A DNA stretch of 64,000 bases from Pseudeuparius sepicola (Eukaryota; Arthropoda; Insecta; Coleoptera; Anthribidae). Shown here piece after piece: positions 51,828-63,439 of the stretch. Below the pieces are notes generated by a model. That model saw only the letters and a list, made by a program, of their open reading frames with translations, searched no databases and was not told where the DNA came from. Positions within the stretch are counted from its first letter, which is position 1. Every line of letters starts with the position of its first letter. The stretch lies in the NCBI GenBank assembly GCA_963920635.1, contig OY987307.1, positions 16,197,735-16,261,734 of the forward strand, in the 5' to 3' direction. Both the position numbers and the translations under genes were made by a program.

Positions 51828-52911
51828 CATATCCAGCCACTTTATTAGTGCTCGCCAAGCCATCATTTTATAATAGGCCTCTGAACCGAGACGTTGTTGT
51901 GGGTTTGCTCTATCTAAATTCGCAACATTTATTATCTGTCAGTTTGTTGGTCGTGCATCGAAATGACTAAAATCGACTATCGGGCTGTTATAAAATTCCT
52001 AACAAAACAAGGAAAACTCCCAAAAATTATTCGTGAAGGGATGTTGGCTGTATACCGGGATGATTACCCTTCCAAGTCAACTATTTGCAAGTGGTCAAAA
52101 TTGTTTAAACATGGTCGAGAATCACTGGATGATGATCCCCGTCCAGGGCGCCCTGTTGACGTGATCACTGTAGATGTTGTTGAAAAAACCAAGCTTCTGG
52201 AGGATGCAAGACTAAAGAAGCGACAATTAGCAGCTTCACTAGGAGTTTCAGAAACCACAGTTTTCAGAATTTTACATGATTACCTTGGGATGACAAAGGT
52301 TAGTGCAAGATGGGTGCTGCGAATGCTTTCGCCATTCCAAATGTGTGTTCCGGTAGAGACTCGTGAACAATTCTTGGCGCGCTGTGGAGATGAACCAGAT
52401 TTAATTATCAATCGACTTGTCACTGGAGATGAAACCTGAGTTCATCATTATGATCCTGAATGTAAGCAAGAATCGATGCAGTGGCATGTTAAGGGCTCCA
52501 GCCCTCCCAAGAAGTTTAAAGTCACCCCTTCTGCTGGAAAAGTAATGGCAACCATCTTTTGGACTCTCAGGGAATTTTGTTGATTGATTATATGAATAAG
52601 GGTAGTACGATAATGGGGCAGTCTTATGCACACCTGATGCATCGCCTTAGAGATGCTATTAAAGTGAAGAGACGCGGAAAACTGACGCAAGGTGTCTTGT
52701 TGCTCCACGACAATGCACCAGTGCACAAGTCCAGACTTTCACAAGCTGCTGTAGGGGGGTAAAATTTAGGGACAATGACAAACTTATATAGCAGCTATTG
52801 AGAGTCATTTTGCGGAAAAAAACAATGAATATTTTTATACTGGATTAAAGATGTTATTGAAACGATGTTATACCTGTATTCAAAAGCAGGGGAATTATAT
52901 TGAAAAATAAA
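51828..52911 (+). mobile_element. Mariner element (inactive)
   Basis: It contains the transposase remnant described next. The sequence from CAGTCCATTTCATATCCAGC after TATA may be its left end, but I found no matching right end, so the boundaries are approximate. Confidence 0.75.
51963..52911 (+). pseudogene. Mariner transposase (stop, frameshift, deletion)
   Basis: ATG 51963; HTH part with TICKWSKLFKHGRESL and DDPRPGRP, second HTH with RQLAASLGVSETTV. VTGDET ends at a TGA (52437) where mariner has Trp (VTGDETW), and VHHYDPE follows in the same frame. A frame change occurs near 52560, then GKLTQGVLLLHDNAPVHKS gives the second Asp. About 30 residues with the third Asp (the YSPDLAPSDY region) are deleted, and the C-terminus (CIQKQGNYIEK, stop about 52911) remains. 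The protein cannot be catalytic. Confidence 0.9.
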
Positions 52912-53177
52912 ATTTAGTTTTTCCTCTAGTCTTTTGTTTTCATCCCTTGTCAGGAATCAGTGATAGTGTAGTACTGGATCGTTAATAATAATAATAGTTC
53001 TCACCCCCACATTACTCCAAACTAGGAGAACTCCTCAAAAAAATTAGAAAATTGCATAGGTACCACTTTTTTTATTTTGTATTTTCACTCTAAGCATAAA
53101 ATTAACCAAGTAACCTGTAAACTGTGAAAAGTGTGAAATGAGAAGAAATCACAAATGAAATAAGAAATAACGGTCAA
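52912..53177. other. No recognised gene
   Basis: 52984-53035 is the short dispersed repeat also seen at 37318. The rest is AT-rich. Confidence 0.45.
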
Positions 53178-54598
53178 AATCCGATTTTTTTAAATATGAC
53201 CTCACACCTCACTTTTCTTTTAACAGGTTAATTTTGAACTTTTTAATTTTGGTTAAAAATACTAATTATTCTGAGAATTTTTTCAGTAACCCGAAATGAA
53301 TTAGTGTTGTTTTATATTTTGTTGCAATTTTTGACATACCAATTTTTAGTGGATTTTTTAACGTAAAACCTTTTTTTTTTTATTGTCGGCTAATAAAGCA
53401 AATCCTTATAATGCCATAAATAAGAAAAATATACGGGTGACGAAAAAAAGAATAAAGATGTTCAAACTTTTAGAAAAATCATAAAAATCTGCGCTTTTAA
53501 TGACAATTTTGAGACCACTGCCGATTTCAAAACCTTTTTTTGCAAATATTCTAACTCAACATTTTGTGTGAAGTGTCGTATCACCCCAAGGTCTGTCCCT
53601 TGTAAGCTTTACTTTTACATAAATGTTACTTGCAAAATACTAGCCAATATATGCAAAATTTTGCAGTACCTACTTGACGAAAATGTCTATTCCACCCATG
53701 TTTTTGGACCCATGATTAATTAAAATTACATTTTCTGTCCCATTTCAGTTTGACAACATACTGCATACAAAACATATTGTAGCTATCTAATAATCTAATA
53801 AGTTATTGTAGCTAACACGTTATTGTAGCACTGAGTAAAATAATATGGACCAAGAACTATTGTCAAAATTAAAATTAATCTGGTGGAATCATTGTCTTTA
53901 TTATTCATCCAGCAAGGGATTATCTAATGTATTTCAACTAATGAAACTTTACACCAAAAAACTTTAATGTTTAGAAGTTTAGAGTGTCTAGTAAAAGTGG
54001 AGAATCCCAGGATCTAGAGTATATTGATAGAATTGAAGGAACAGTTAAGACTATATCCTTTAATACAAATTTAGAACAGTTTTTACAATAAACATTGCTT
54101 CTTATAAGGTTTTAATTAAATGACTTAATCTATGAACTTAAATTGTATGTACATACCTAATATTTAAGAATTAATGTAAAAAAATGGACTGATCAATATT
54201 TACAAATTAATCATGATAAAGATTGAATAAAATACTGATTGATACTGACACAATTGGATTTTTTTACTAACAGCCCAGAATATATCTTGCATGCATATTC
54301 CAGGCAAACCGGAGCTTAGATTACAGTCCGTGGCACAATAAAATTTCGTTTTTTTTTTGAGGTTTAATAATTAATCATTAACTTGCACAACTAATCTGAT
54401 ACAGATTACAATCTTCATAAATCACTTCATGACTTTATACAATATGTACAATCGAATCTGCCTCGAGAACAATTGGCAATGTGGTGAAAGCAAAATCCGA
54501 TTTTTTTAATATGACCTCACACCTCACTTTTCTTTTAACAGGTTAATTTTGAACTTTTTAATTTTGGTTAAAAATGCTAATTAATCTGAGAATTTTAT
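53178..54598. repeat. 1.2-kb segment (copy 1) bracketed by 107-bp direct repeats
   Basis: The core 53277-54489 matches 57375-58609 at roughly 97%. It is bracketed by CAAAATCCGATTTTTTT...TCTGAGAATTTT at 53178-53284 and 54491-54598, which are absent at the other locus. Frames within both copies (around 53500 and 57618) stay open for about 70 codons, but I recognise no domain. Confidence 0.9.
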
Positions 54599-54954
54599 AT
54601 AAAATTGATAACTATTCCTTTACTCAATGTTACTATATTAAACTAGACCTCAACTTGTATTGAGTCCTAAGAATTGTAAGAATATTAAAATTGATCCGTT
54701 TTAATTTGTTTTTGTTCCAAACTTAAAGTTTTAAAGTTGGTATGCCAGGATTTTGTGCGGATGGGTTCAACAATGCCGGGTGTACTTCATTGGTCAATTA
54801 ATTGAATAACATACTAAAAACAATAAACTGGGGATTTATGTCAAAAATTGATATAAAAATAGGAGTGCAATTAAGTTGTTCAGTCTTGCTTGATTAGAAA
54901 CTAATTTATGCCATAATTTTAGTTTTGAAAAATCACGTACCTTGGAATTAAAAA
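54599..54954. other. No recognised gene
   Basis: AT-rich spacer between the duplicated segment and the X/Y fold-back. Nothing supported. Confidence 0.4.
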
Positions 54955-55717
54955 ATAGTATATTATACACCTAGATTGAGAAGTGAGCCATTATTTACTG
55001 AGCTACGCGCCTCAGGATATAATATGTGAGGTAAATAATGGCCTTCTCAACCAAAGTGTATATATAATTTTTTTACTACTAACCTGAGAAATCACCATTA
55101 TTTACCTCTTTCCTCTAATGAGAAGTAATATTTCTCTACCTAGGTAAATAATGATAATAAAAAAATACCTAGGTAAATAATGAAAAATTTTCTATGTGAC
55201 ATTTAAAAATTAGTGTCATTTTATCAGCTTGACAACTGAACTCCCAGGCTACTTGATATTTTGAAGTATTTGAAAAAAGCGAGAAATTACTAAAATATGG
55301 CAATATTTCAATGTTAGTAGTAAAAAAAATTCTATATACACTTCGGTTGAGAAGGCCATTATTTACCTCGCATATTATATCCTTCGGCGCTACGCGCCTC
55401 AGGATATAAAAATGCTCGGTAAATAATGGCTCACTTCTCAACCTAGGTGTATAATATACTATTTTTTACTACTAACATTGAAATATTGCCATATTTTAGT
55501 CATTTCTCGCTTTTTTCAAATACTTCAAAATATCAAGTAGCCTGGGAGTTCTGTTGTCAAGCTGATAAAATGACACTAATTTTTAAATGTCACAGAAATT
55601 TTTCATTATTTGCCTAGGTATTTTTTTATTATTATTTACTTAGGTAGAGAAAAATTACTTCTCATTAGAGGAATGAGGTAAATAATGGTGATTTCTCAGG
55701 TTAGTAGTAAAAAAAAA
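54955..55717. mobile_element. Compound palindrome X-Y-X'-Y'
   Basis: X (54955-55066) begins ATAGTATATTATACACC. Y (55067-55329) is bounded by TTTTTACTACTAAC and GTTAGTAGTAAAAA. X' (55330-55462) is the complement of X with about 20 extra bases, and Y' (55463-55717) is the complement of Y. X belongs to the same MITE family as 7656-7779, with the same GC-rich centre (GGCGCTACGCGCCTCAGG). Confidence 0.85.
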
Positions 55718-55872
55718 TATTTGTGCATGACCTACCAGGTAATATTGGCTTTTTTGTCATAGATGACAGTTTTATAATGGGCGGCTTTACCAAACATTGC
55801 ATTGCACACCAGTGGAATTTGAAGCTATTGTACACTATTGGGAATCTGTCAAACGATATTGTCGATATTTAA

Positions 55873-56210
55873 GAGGGGGTTGCCGACTCAAAAGTGACGT
55901 TAGATTTCGTATTTTTTTAAGTTGTATAGCATAAAATCTAATAACATTTTACCTACCAAAAATTTAGTACAAACATCTCTGTCTCACATTTTAATCATAA
56001 GATCTTAAAAGCATATGCACTGGAATTATTATTTTCCCCAAGGTTTTCATAACCTATAAAACAAAACTCTGCTGGTAAGATCTTATGATTAAAATAAAGA
56101 CAGAGATGTTTGTACTAAATTTTTGCCAGGTAAAATGTTATTAGGTTTTATGCTATACAACTTAAAAAAATACGAAATCTAACGTCACTTTCGCTGTCGG
56201 CAACCCCCTC
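55873..56210. mobile_element. 338-bp palindromic MITE with TTAA flanks
   Basis: GAGGGGGTTGCCGAC and the complement GTCGGCAACCCCCTC; TTAA at 55869-55872 and 56211-56214. Arms are ~160 bp. TTAA targeting is known for piggyBac and Kolobok superfamilies. The truncated sister copy at 50921 also follows TTAA. Confidence 0.9.
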
Positions 56211-56419
56211 TTAAAAGGAAAATCGCGAGTTAGAGTATAATATTGTCGTTACTTGGCCACTACACCATCTCTATACTAACCTGACAAGCGTCAATAAAAT
56301 AATTCACGTTTTTTTTTATCAAGAGTGCTTGTGACTTTACACCAAAAGCAGCATGAACAATTTTTTTACTTATTATCTAATCCAAACATAAATTGCAGGT
56401 CACACACAAGAATAACTTG

Positions 56420-57140
56420 TTGCACAACATACTATTGTGTAACTCCTTTATATAACTTATGTGGTTTATTATTTGCCTCGGCCTTAAAGGCTTCGGCAAC
56501 TAAATTCCACATTCGTTATAAAATGTTGAACTTCACTGCCGAGTGACACACTATATATATATATATTTTTAAATCGGGAAAAAAGGCGTTACATTAGGCA
56601 AAATAATTAAAAAAAGGTCACCCATCAATCTATGAGCCGACAGCGTGCGCTGTTGCTTTGCCTCTATATTGCTCTACCTAGATCTAGCACGATGCAGTAC
56701 GGCACAACTTGCCCGCAGGAGTCCTCTGGTCCTTCTCTTACAGTATACTTGGAAAATATTCTTGTTCAAACTGACCAAAATACTTATACTGAAGGATTGA
56801 GTTGTTTCAGGTAACAGTTCCACAATGAGGCAGAAAAAGTTAGATGATACTACTTACTTTATTGGCAGGGTTTTGAATATCTGGCCAAGTTGGATACGTG
56901 ACTAGCCCATCTGACATTTGGTTTTCACATCTCGCCAAGGCCAACGGATAGAAAAAAGTCGTACAATAATGACTTACTTTACTGACGATTTCTGAGCTGT
57001 TAATGATGATTTTGAGGCTCTTTAATGCCAATTAAAAACCTTTTTGTGTTCTTACGCCAAATAGTTTGTGTAGTAAGGCACTGAAGTTGAACTTTTAATA
57101 ACGAATGTGGAATTTAGTTGCTGAAGCACGGAAGATTTGG
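56420..57140. mobile_element. Fold-back element, family B, copy 1
   Basis: CTTCGGCAACTAAATTCCACATTCG (56490-56515) and GAATGTGGAATTTAGTTGC (57103-57121) are inverted. The interior at 56840-57031, read on the minus strand, resembles 62800-62960 read on the plus strand (KSLKIIINSSEI against KCLKILIKGSEI), so both loci carry the same element. No known domain. Confidence 0.6.
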
Positions 57141-57374
57141 AGGCATATAAACCATGAGTTACAAAAAATAACTTCAGTGTTGAGGCTGAGGGTCACATTA
57201 TGTTTATATAATGTATATTAGGAAACAACTTTTATAATGCAGAAAGCGGCATAGCTATGCAGTATAAACTTTCGCTTAGGTTTTTAGGTATTTCGCAGTT
57301 TCACATTGTGAAAAGTTGGAAGATGCAAAACTAAATTCTTAAAGGTATTCAGCCGATTTTCCCCAAAGCTGAAC

Positions 57375-58609
57375 ATTTTTTCAGTGACTCGAAATGAATT
57401 TGTGTTGTTTTATACATATTTTGTTGCAATTTTTGAAATACCAATTTTTAGTAGATTTTTAACGTAAAACCTTATTATTTTTTTATTGTCGGTTAATAAA
57501 GCAAATCCCTCTAATGCCATAAATAAGAAAAATATACGGGTGACAAAAAAAAAAGAATAAAGATGTTCAAACTTTTAGAAAAAAAACATAAAAATCTGCG
57601 CTTTTAATGACAATTTTGTGAATTTTGAGACCACTGCCGATTTCAAAACCTTTTTTTGCGAATATTCTAACTCAACATTTTGTGCCAAGTGTCGTATCAC
57701 CCCAAGGTCTGTCCCTTGTAAGCTTTACTTTTACATAAATGTTACTTGCAAAATACTAGCCAATATATGCAAAATTTTGCACTACCTACTTGACGAAAAT
57801 GTCTATTCCACCCATGTTTTTGGACCCACGATTAATTAAAATTACATTTTCTGTCCCATTTCAGTTTGACAACATACTGCATACAAAACATATTGTAGCT
57901 ATCTAATAATCTAATAAGTTATTGTAGCTAACACGTTATTGTAGCACTGAGTAAAATAATATGGACCAAGAACTATTGTCAAAATTAAAATTAATCTGGT
58001 GGAATCATTGTCTTTATTATTCATCCAGCAAGGGATTATCTAATGTATTTCAACTAATGAAACTTTACACCAAAAAACTTTAATGTTTAGAAGTTTAGAG
58101 TGTGTCTAGTAAAAGTGGAGAATCCCAGGATCTAGAGTATATTGATAGAATTGAAGGAACAGTTAAGACTATATCCTTTAATACAAATTTAGAACAGTTT
58201 TTACAATAAACATTGCTTCTTATAAGGTTTTAATTAAATGACTTAATCTATGAACTTAAATTGTATGTACATACCTAATATTTAAGAATTAATGTAAAAA
58301 AAATGGACTGATCAATATTTACAAATTAATCATGATAAAGATTGAATAAAATACTGATTGATACTGACACAATTGGATTTTTTTACTAACAGCCCAGAAT
58401 ATATCTTGCATGCATATTCCAGGCAAACCGGAGCTTAGATTACAGTCCGTGGCACAATAAAATTTCGTTTTTTTTTTGAGGTTTAATAATTAATCATTAA
58501 CTTGCACAACTAATCTGATACAGATTACAATCTTCATAAATAACTTCATGACTTTATACAATATGTACAATCGAATCTGCCTCGAGAACAATTGGCAATG
58601 TGGTGAAAA
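57375..58609. repeat. 1.2-kb segment (copy 2)
   Basis: Matches 53277-54489 from ATTTTTTCAGT to GTGGTGAAA, with small indels. The boundaries are sharp on both sides. No terminal inverted repeat, LTR or poly-A tail is visible, so the mode of copying is unknown. Confidence 0.9.
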
Positions 58610-59682
58610 CTGCAGCTGAGACTTAAAACCTTCATTAATGGGGTCTGGCAACATAACATATGGACATGACTGGAATAATTACTGCAAAAAAAGAATGATA
58701 TAAATTATAATAATTATTAGTATCATAAAAAGTTCAAGTGATATTGCATGCATAAAAATAGGGTAAAGAGTTGTCACAGTTAATAATTACAGTTTGTACC
58801 ACGAGAAAATACTCCCCAAACCGAATAATATTTTATTAGCTAAATTAAAGCGTGGCACTTTCACACTTGTAAAAATTGTCCTAGTGCCATGGCAACTTAA
58901 AACCTTGTCACTACTTATTTTTTTATTTTTGTCAACATTCAAATTGGGTTAATTACTATGTCAATTTCATTGGAATTTTAATTTTCTAGTGGGATAAACT
59001 ATAGCATTCACACAGAATATACATCATCAGTTGCGTGACAAAGAAGTGTAGTTAATATTTGGAGGTAATCAAGGAGTCTGGTATGACACCAACTGCAAAT
59101 AACTTTGTTTCTCGATAGACATTCAAAGACCGGGGGATGGTGGCACATTTTGGCTAACGATTAAGGCCTGTCTGCCGTTTAGAGAGCTTAAATAATTTCA
59201 TTATTTAAAAACAATTGATGTGATAAAAAAAACACGCTTGTAGGTAGCAAATGCAGGGCATTAGGGTGAAAGTGTATAAAAAAAATGGGCAAAATAATCG
59301 ATTGATGTCCTAAAGTCTATCCAATCACAACTATTTTTTTTTGTTGAATTATTGATACCAATTACCCACATCTCCGCCACTGGTAAATTTTAAAACGCAA
59401 TATTTTGTACTTTTATGGTTCTATATTCATGTATCTTGTGCACTGAATTTAGTTTTGATATCTCTAATATTTACGAAGAAAAAAATTGAAACAATTTTTT
59501 TTCTGAAACTAAGACCCGAACAAACTAAGTTTATATAGGAAACTCGCATTATTTTTCATGTTTTATAGATTCTTAAATTTTCGGTATTTAAAAGTGAATC
59601 ACCCAGTACATGAACTAAATCATGTTGATTTTAATACATAATTTTTCCCTCTTTTTTGTCCATTTCAACTTAATTATAGTGG
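58610..59682. other. No recognised gene
   Basis: AT-rich intergenic or intronic DNA. No repeat ends or coding motifs found. Confidence 0.4.
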
Positions 59683-59775
59683 ATATCACGAACAATGATC
59701 CCTGCGTCACAATGGTCGATAATGGAAATTACATTGTCGACTATATTGTGATGCAGGGATCAACGTTCGTGATAT
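59683..59775. repeat. 93-bp hairpin
   Basis: ATATCACGAAC...GATCCCTGC on the left pairs with GCAGGGATC...GTTCGTGATAT on the right; about 42-bp arms with a few mismatches. Size and shape recall a short MITE or a small-RNA precursor. There is no other copy in the window. Confidence 0.65.
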
Positions 59776-60828
59776 GTATTATAGGTATACTCTGGCCATA
59801 AATAAATATTAGATATTTCGTTTAAAACTGTTACTTACCCCATAGATAAAACAACCAAAATCAATTTAGAATGGGGAACTTGCACAAAAATTAAATTTGA
59901 AATATATTACTCACAAAAGTAATTTGTTGCCATTAAATGAACCACAGTTAATTTTTTATCTTTAAGTAATAAATGTAAGCAGTTCAAAACAGCATAATTC
60001 AAATCATTCTTGTAACGCGCCGTCCTTGGTTGTGACGTCAAGCGGTTTGTTGTTGTGTTGTTAATATGGGCAGCACATGTATAAAAACTACAGCACCACA
60101 CACGCTTTGTTTAGAAAGAGCAATGAGAACGTCATATCCTTGACTATTCATCTTATTATAGTCTACCTTAGTCTTGACATTGTTGATAACATTCCTGTAA
60201 TCAACTTTTAAGTTGGCTGTGGAATAAACAATGAATACGAAATACGAGATTGTGAGTAATAATAAATAATAAACAATGAATACCAAATACGAGATTGTGA
60301 GTACTAATCTTCATAATAAACGTTGTCCAATTATTAATAAAAATGATAATCAGTGATAAATATAAGAGGTAGAATGCAGTGATAATAAAAAAACCTGGGC
60401 TTCGTGTGATTGAAGCCAGGACCTATGAATTACTAGTCCTGTGGCCTCACCATTCGGTTACAGAAGTGCTTGTTAAATTTAGACTTTTAGGCTGTTCTTA
60501 TTTTTGACCTACATCAAGCCCTCTGGAAATGGCCGCCGAACTGTTTATTTTAACCTTCAATTTCCATTCTCTCTTCTCTAATTCTGTGTCCTGTCATTGC
60601 CTTCCGATCAATCGAGTAGCATGTCGTCAGGACCATTCCTACGCTTTTCATGTAGTTTCAAATGAATAGTTTGCTGTCAAAACTTTAATTATTTATTGCC
60701 AATTAAATATTGCGATTTGAGAGCTGATATTTGGTATGTGCTCTTTCTGTAGATAGGCAAATATAAGAAATAAAAAAAATGTTCAAGTTCCGCATTCAGT
60801 CTCCACTCTTTAGTGACAAATTGCGTAT
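59776..60828. other. No recognised gene; small repeats
   Basis: A 45-bp tandem duplication (AATAAACAATGAATAC...GAGATTGTGAGTA) lies at 60222-60302. At 60395-60425 GGCTTC and GAAGCC form a hairpin. The frames on the minus strand near 60000-60290 carry no motif I know. Confidence 0.4.
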
Positions 60829-61553
60829 ACATGGTGTTTCTAAATTATGCTGCCAACGTAATGTGGTAGGTAGAAAATGTCATTTTAAACAAAAAGTTTC
60901 CTATAAACTTGGGTCCGAAAATGCGTAATAAAAAAGTTATAGGGTGATAAAGGTACAGTTTGGAAAACGTATTTTTCGTAATAACTTATATAGAAGTAAT
61001 ACAATTTAAATGAAACTTGGCGCAGTCCTTCAGTGGCTGAAGTACAACAATTTTGTGTAAAAACAATTTATTCCCCTTACCCAGAGGTTATCTTTTTGGT
61101 CTTGCAGATTCATAATTTTAGTGCATCTTTTCATGATCAAACAAAAGGGTACTCTGGTTCCATAACAGTGAAATCAACCATTTGTGTCGAACTTAGCAAA
61201 ATGGGCCCGAAAACACCTGTTAACTCCAAAATTCGAAAAATAAAATTTTCGCCTACCGCATTTAAATGTTACAGATGAATTGTACTTTCAAAATTAAGAA
61301 ATAGATGCAAAGGGGCATTGGGTGACTAGATTATTGATTTTCTTGAAATAGGGTGTCAAAATTTTTTCGAGTTCAACGCGTTCCATTTTGAAAGTGAAAA
61401 TTTTTTGGTGCATTGTTCGTAGACAATTATTTGTCACTTGTCAATAGTAATAGTAATAAACTTATTCTACCTTTGGTAAAAATTTCGTTCTGGTCAGTTA
61501 AAAATTAAAGAAATTATAAGGTTGTTTCACTATTAAGTGAGACACTCTGTAGA
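60829..61553. mobile_element. Possible TIR element with diverged ends
   Basis: ACATGGTGTTTCTAAATTATGC at the left and AGTGAGACACTCTGTAGA at the right are related to the CAGGGTGTTTC-type ends, but pairing is short and imperfect. The interior is not a fold-back. Boundaries are tentative. Confidence 0.4.
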
Positions 61554-61943
61554 TAGGCAGAAGCATTGTTGAAAGCATCTGCAAAAAAAAACCATACACC
61601 AACTTTCAAATTGTAATTTTGGAACGAAAATAAATTAAAACAGATAAATTGTAAGAACTCGATGCTAAGTTGAATTATGGGTATTTTAAATTAGTTATTA
61701 GTTTTCATATAATATTTTATGCAAATAATTGGTGTGCCTCGCGGAAATTTCAACAATGGTTCTGACAGTCTAGGTGTAGCTTTGTCTATGACCTTAGTGA
61801 AAAATTGGGCTCTACTACTTACACGAGAGTACTGAATATGTTTTCTCCTTTTAATCATACAAATTATCTAAGTTCAACCTAGTGAAAAAAGCCCATTGTC
61901 AATGCAGAATTAATAAATAAAAATACACTTACATTCAGCCATT

Positions 61944-62244
61944 TTAAAAGGTGTACGCTGTTACTTTTCTAGGTCTCAACAACCTTTTCGTTGGAACTGA
62001 GAGACTTTCACATTGCTTTCCTTTAAGTCTATTTTTTCTCTGATCAGTTATTTGTGATGAATCTTCCTCATCTGGAACTGAGAGACTTTCACATTGCTTT
62101 TCTTTAAGTCTATTTTTTCTCTGATCAGTTATTTGTGATGAATCTTCCTCATCTGGATTTTGCTTGATCTGCTTTGGTTCATCTCTCTCTATGGCATCTT
62201 TATTACTTTTATCTAAAATGTGTTTTTTTATTTTTATATCCGTA
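61944..62244 (-). CDS. Possible exon with duplicated 27-codon unit
   Basis: The minus-strand frame (no ATG) runs about 100 codons to a TAA at 61944-61946. An 81-bp unit (61993-62073 and 62074-62154, one base different) is duplicated in frame, giving twice DEEDSSQITDQRKNRLKxKQ followed by CESLSVP, then KRLLRPRKVTAYTF. A pyrimidine-rich stretch and AG precede it near 62245. The composition is charged and basic at the end, which suits a nuclear protein tail. I recognise no family, and no partner exon was found. Confidence 0.4.
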
Positions 62245-62699
62245 ACTCCAAAAAAATAATATAAAATAATAAACGAGTTGGTAGCACTTAATCACGAACA
62301 CTAAAATTTTAAAATAATATTAGCTTAGAGATTATTCAGAAGAGTCAATACGATGTCATTATTATCATTGATGATTTTGGGCACTTCCGTAAGGCATATA
62401 TACACCATTGCAAATACCAATGGTGAATTATTTTAAAAACAAATCCGTGCTGGCCGCCGCCAGTCGGTAGGAGGTTTTTGATACATTCCCTAATATTTAA
62501 AAAAATTTCGCCTATAGCCCATTTTAGCGTACCTATAGACAAAAAAATTACCATCAGTTGAATTAAATACCTAATTTTTGCTCATATGTATTGGGTTATT
62601 TTTTTCTTAACTGAACTGGTTAATTCTCAATTTTTTTTAACCACGAAAATTTTATTTCAATTTTCTTATTTGGCTAAGTCTACCTACGGCACTGGAGAT
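62245..62699. other. No recognised gene
   Basis: AT-rich with long T runs. If the exon at 61944-62244 is real, upstream exons should lie to the right, but none stands out here. Confidence 0.35.
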
Positions 62700-63400
62700 C
62701 ACCCCCTCCAAGATACGCATGACAGATGTATAATTAAAAATAAAATTCCACGATGGCTGCTGTCAGTTTGTGAGAAAAATGTTTTCTTGAAATCGGCAGT
62801 GAAATGTCTCAAAATCCTCATTAAAGGCTCAGAAATCGGCACTGAAGTAGCCTATAATTGTACGATTTTTTCAATAAGTAGGCCTTGGCGAGATGTAAAC
62901 ATCAAATGTCAGACGCGGAGCCATCGCCTGTCAAAAGTGACCAAATATTCAAAACCCGGCCGATAAAGGCCCATTTAACTTTTCGTACACATTGCGAAAT
63001 TGTTCCCTATAGCAGCGCAATCTTTCAATATAAATATTTTAGTAGATTTGAATATTAATCTATTTTACATGGAGACTGCACAACAGGCAGCAGTTTGGAT
63101 TTTCTGTCAGAAAGTGCCGTGTCTCATCATACTTGACCTAGGTAGAGCAATCGTCAAAGTCAAGAAATGCCGCGTGCAGTCGGTTCATCGACAGGTGATC
63201 CCTTATGATTATTTTATCGCCTAATAAAACATTTTCTTCCGATTTCAAAAAAATATATAATATGTACCTCGGCACTGAAGTTCTTTTTGACTCATGTGGT
63301 TTATTTGCCTTGGCAGAGGCCTCGGCAACTAAATTCCACATAAGTCATAAAAAGTTGAACTTCAATGTCTTGGTACATAAATAACTAACCATTACCTGCT
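62700..63400. mobile_element. Family B element, copy 2
   Basis: Coding-like similarity to copy 1 (56840-57031, opposite orientation) at 62800-62960. A 130-bp palindrome at 63262-63390 is centred on GAGGCCTC, with arms CACTGAAGTTCTTTTTGACT and AAAAAGTTGAACTTC. A relative of this palindrome lies at 22990-23095 and others near 56440-56540. Confidence 0.6.
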
Positions 63401-63439
63401 GATCTCATCCAAATTTTTTTTTAAAAATATATTTTCATA

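Noticed and set aside
60393..60475. tRNA-like sequence on the minus strand
   Set aside because: An anticodon-like hairpin (AGGAC/GTCCT) is followed by a second hairpin GGCTTC/GAAGCC, but acceptor and T-arm do not pair correctly and the A and B boxes are poor. It may be a distant SINE head, not a tRNA gene.
61033..61278. 81-codon plus-strand frame
   Set aside because: It lies in a degraded repeat with CAGGGTG-like ends and has no domain.
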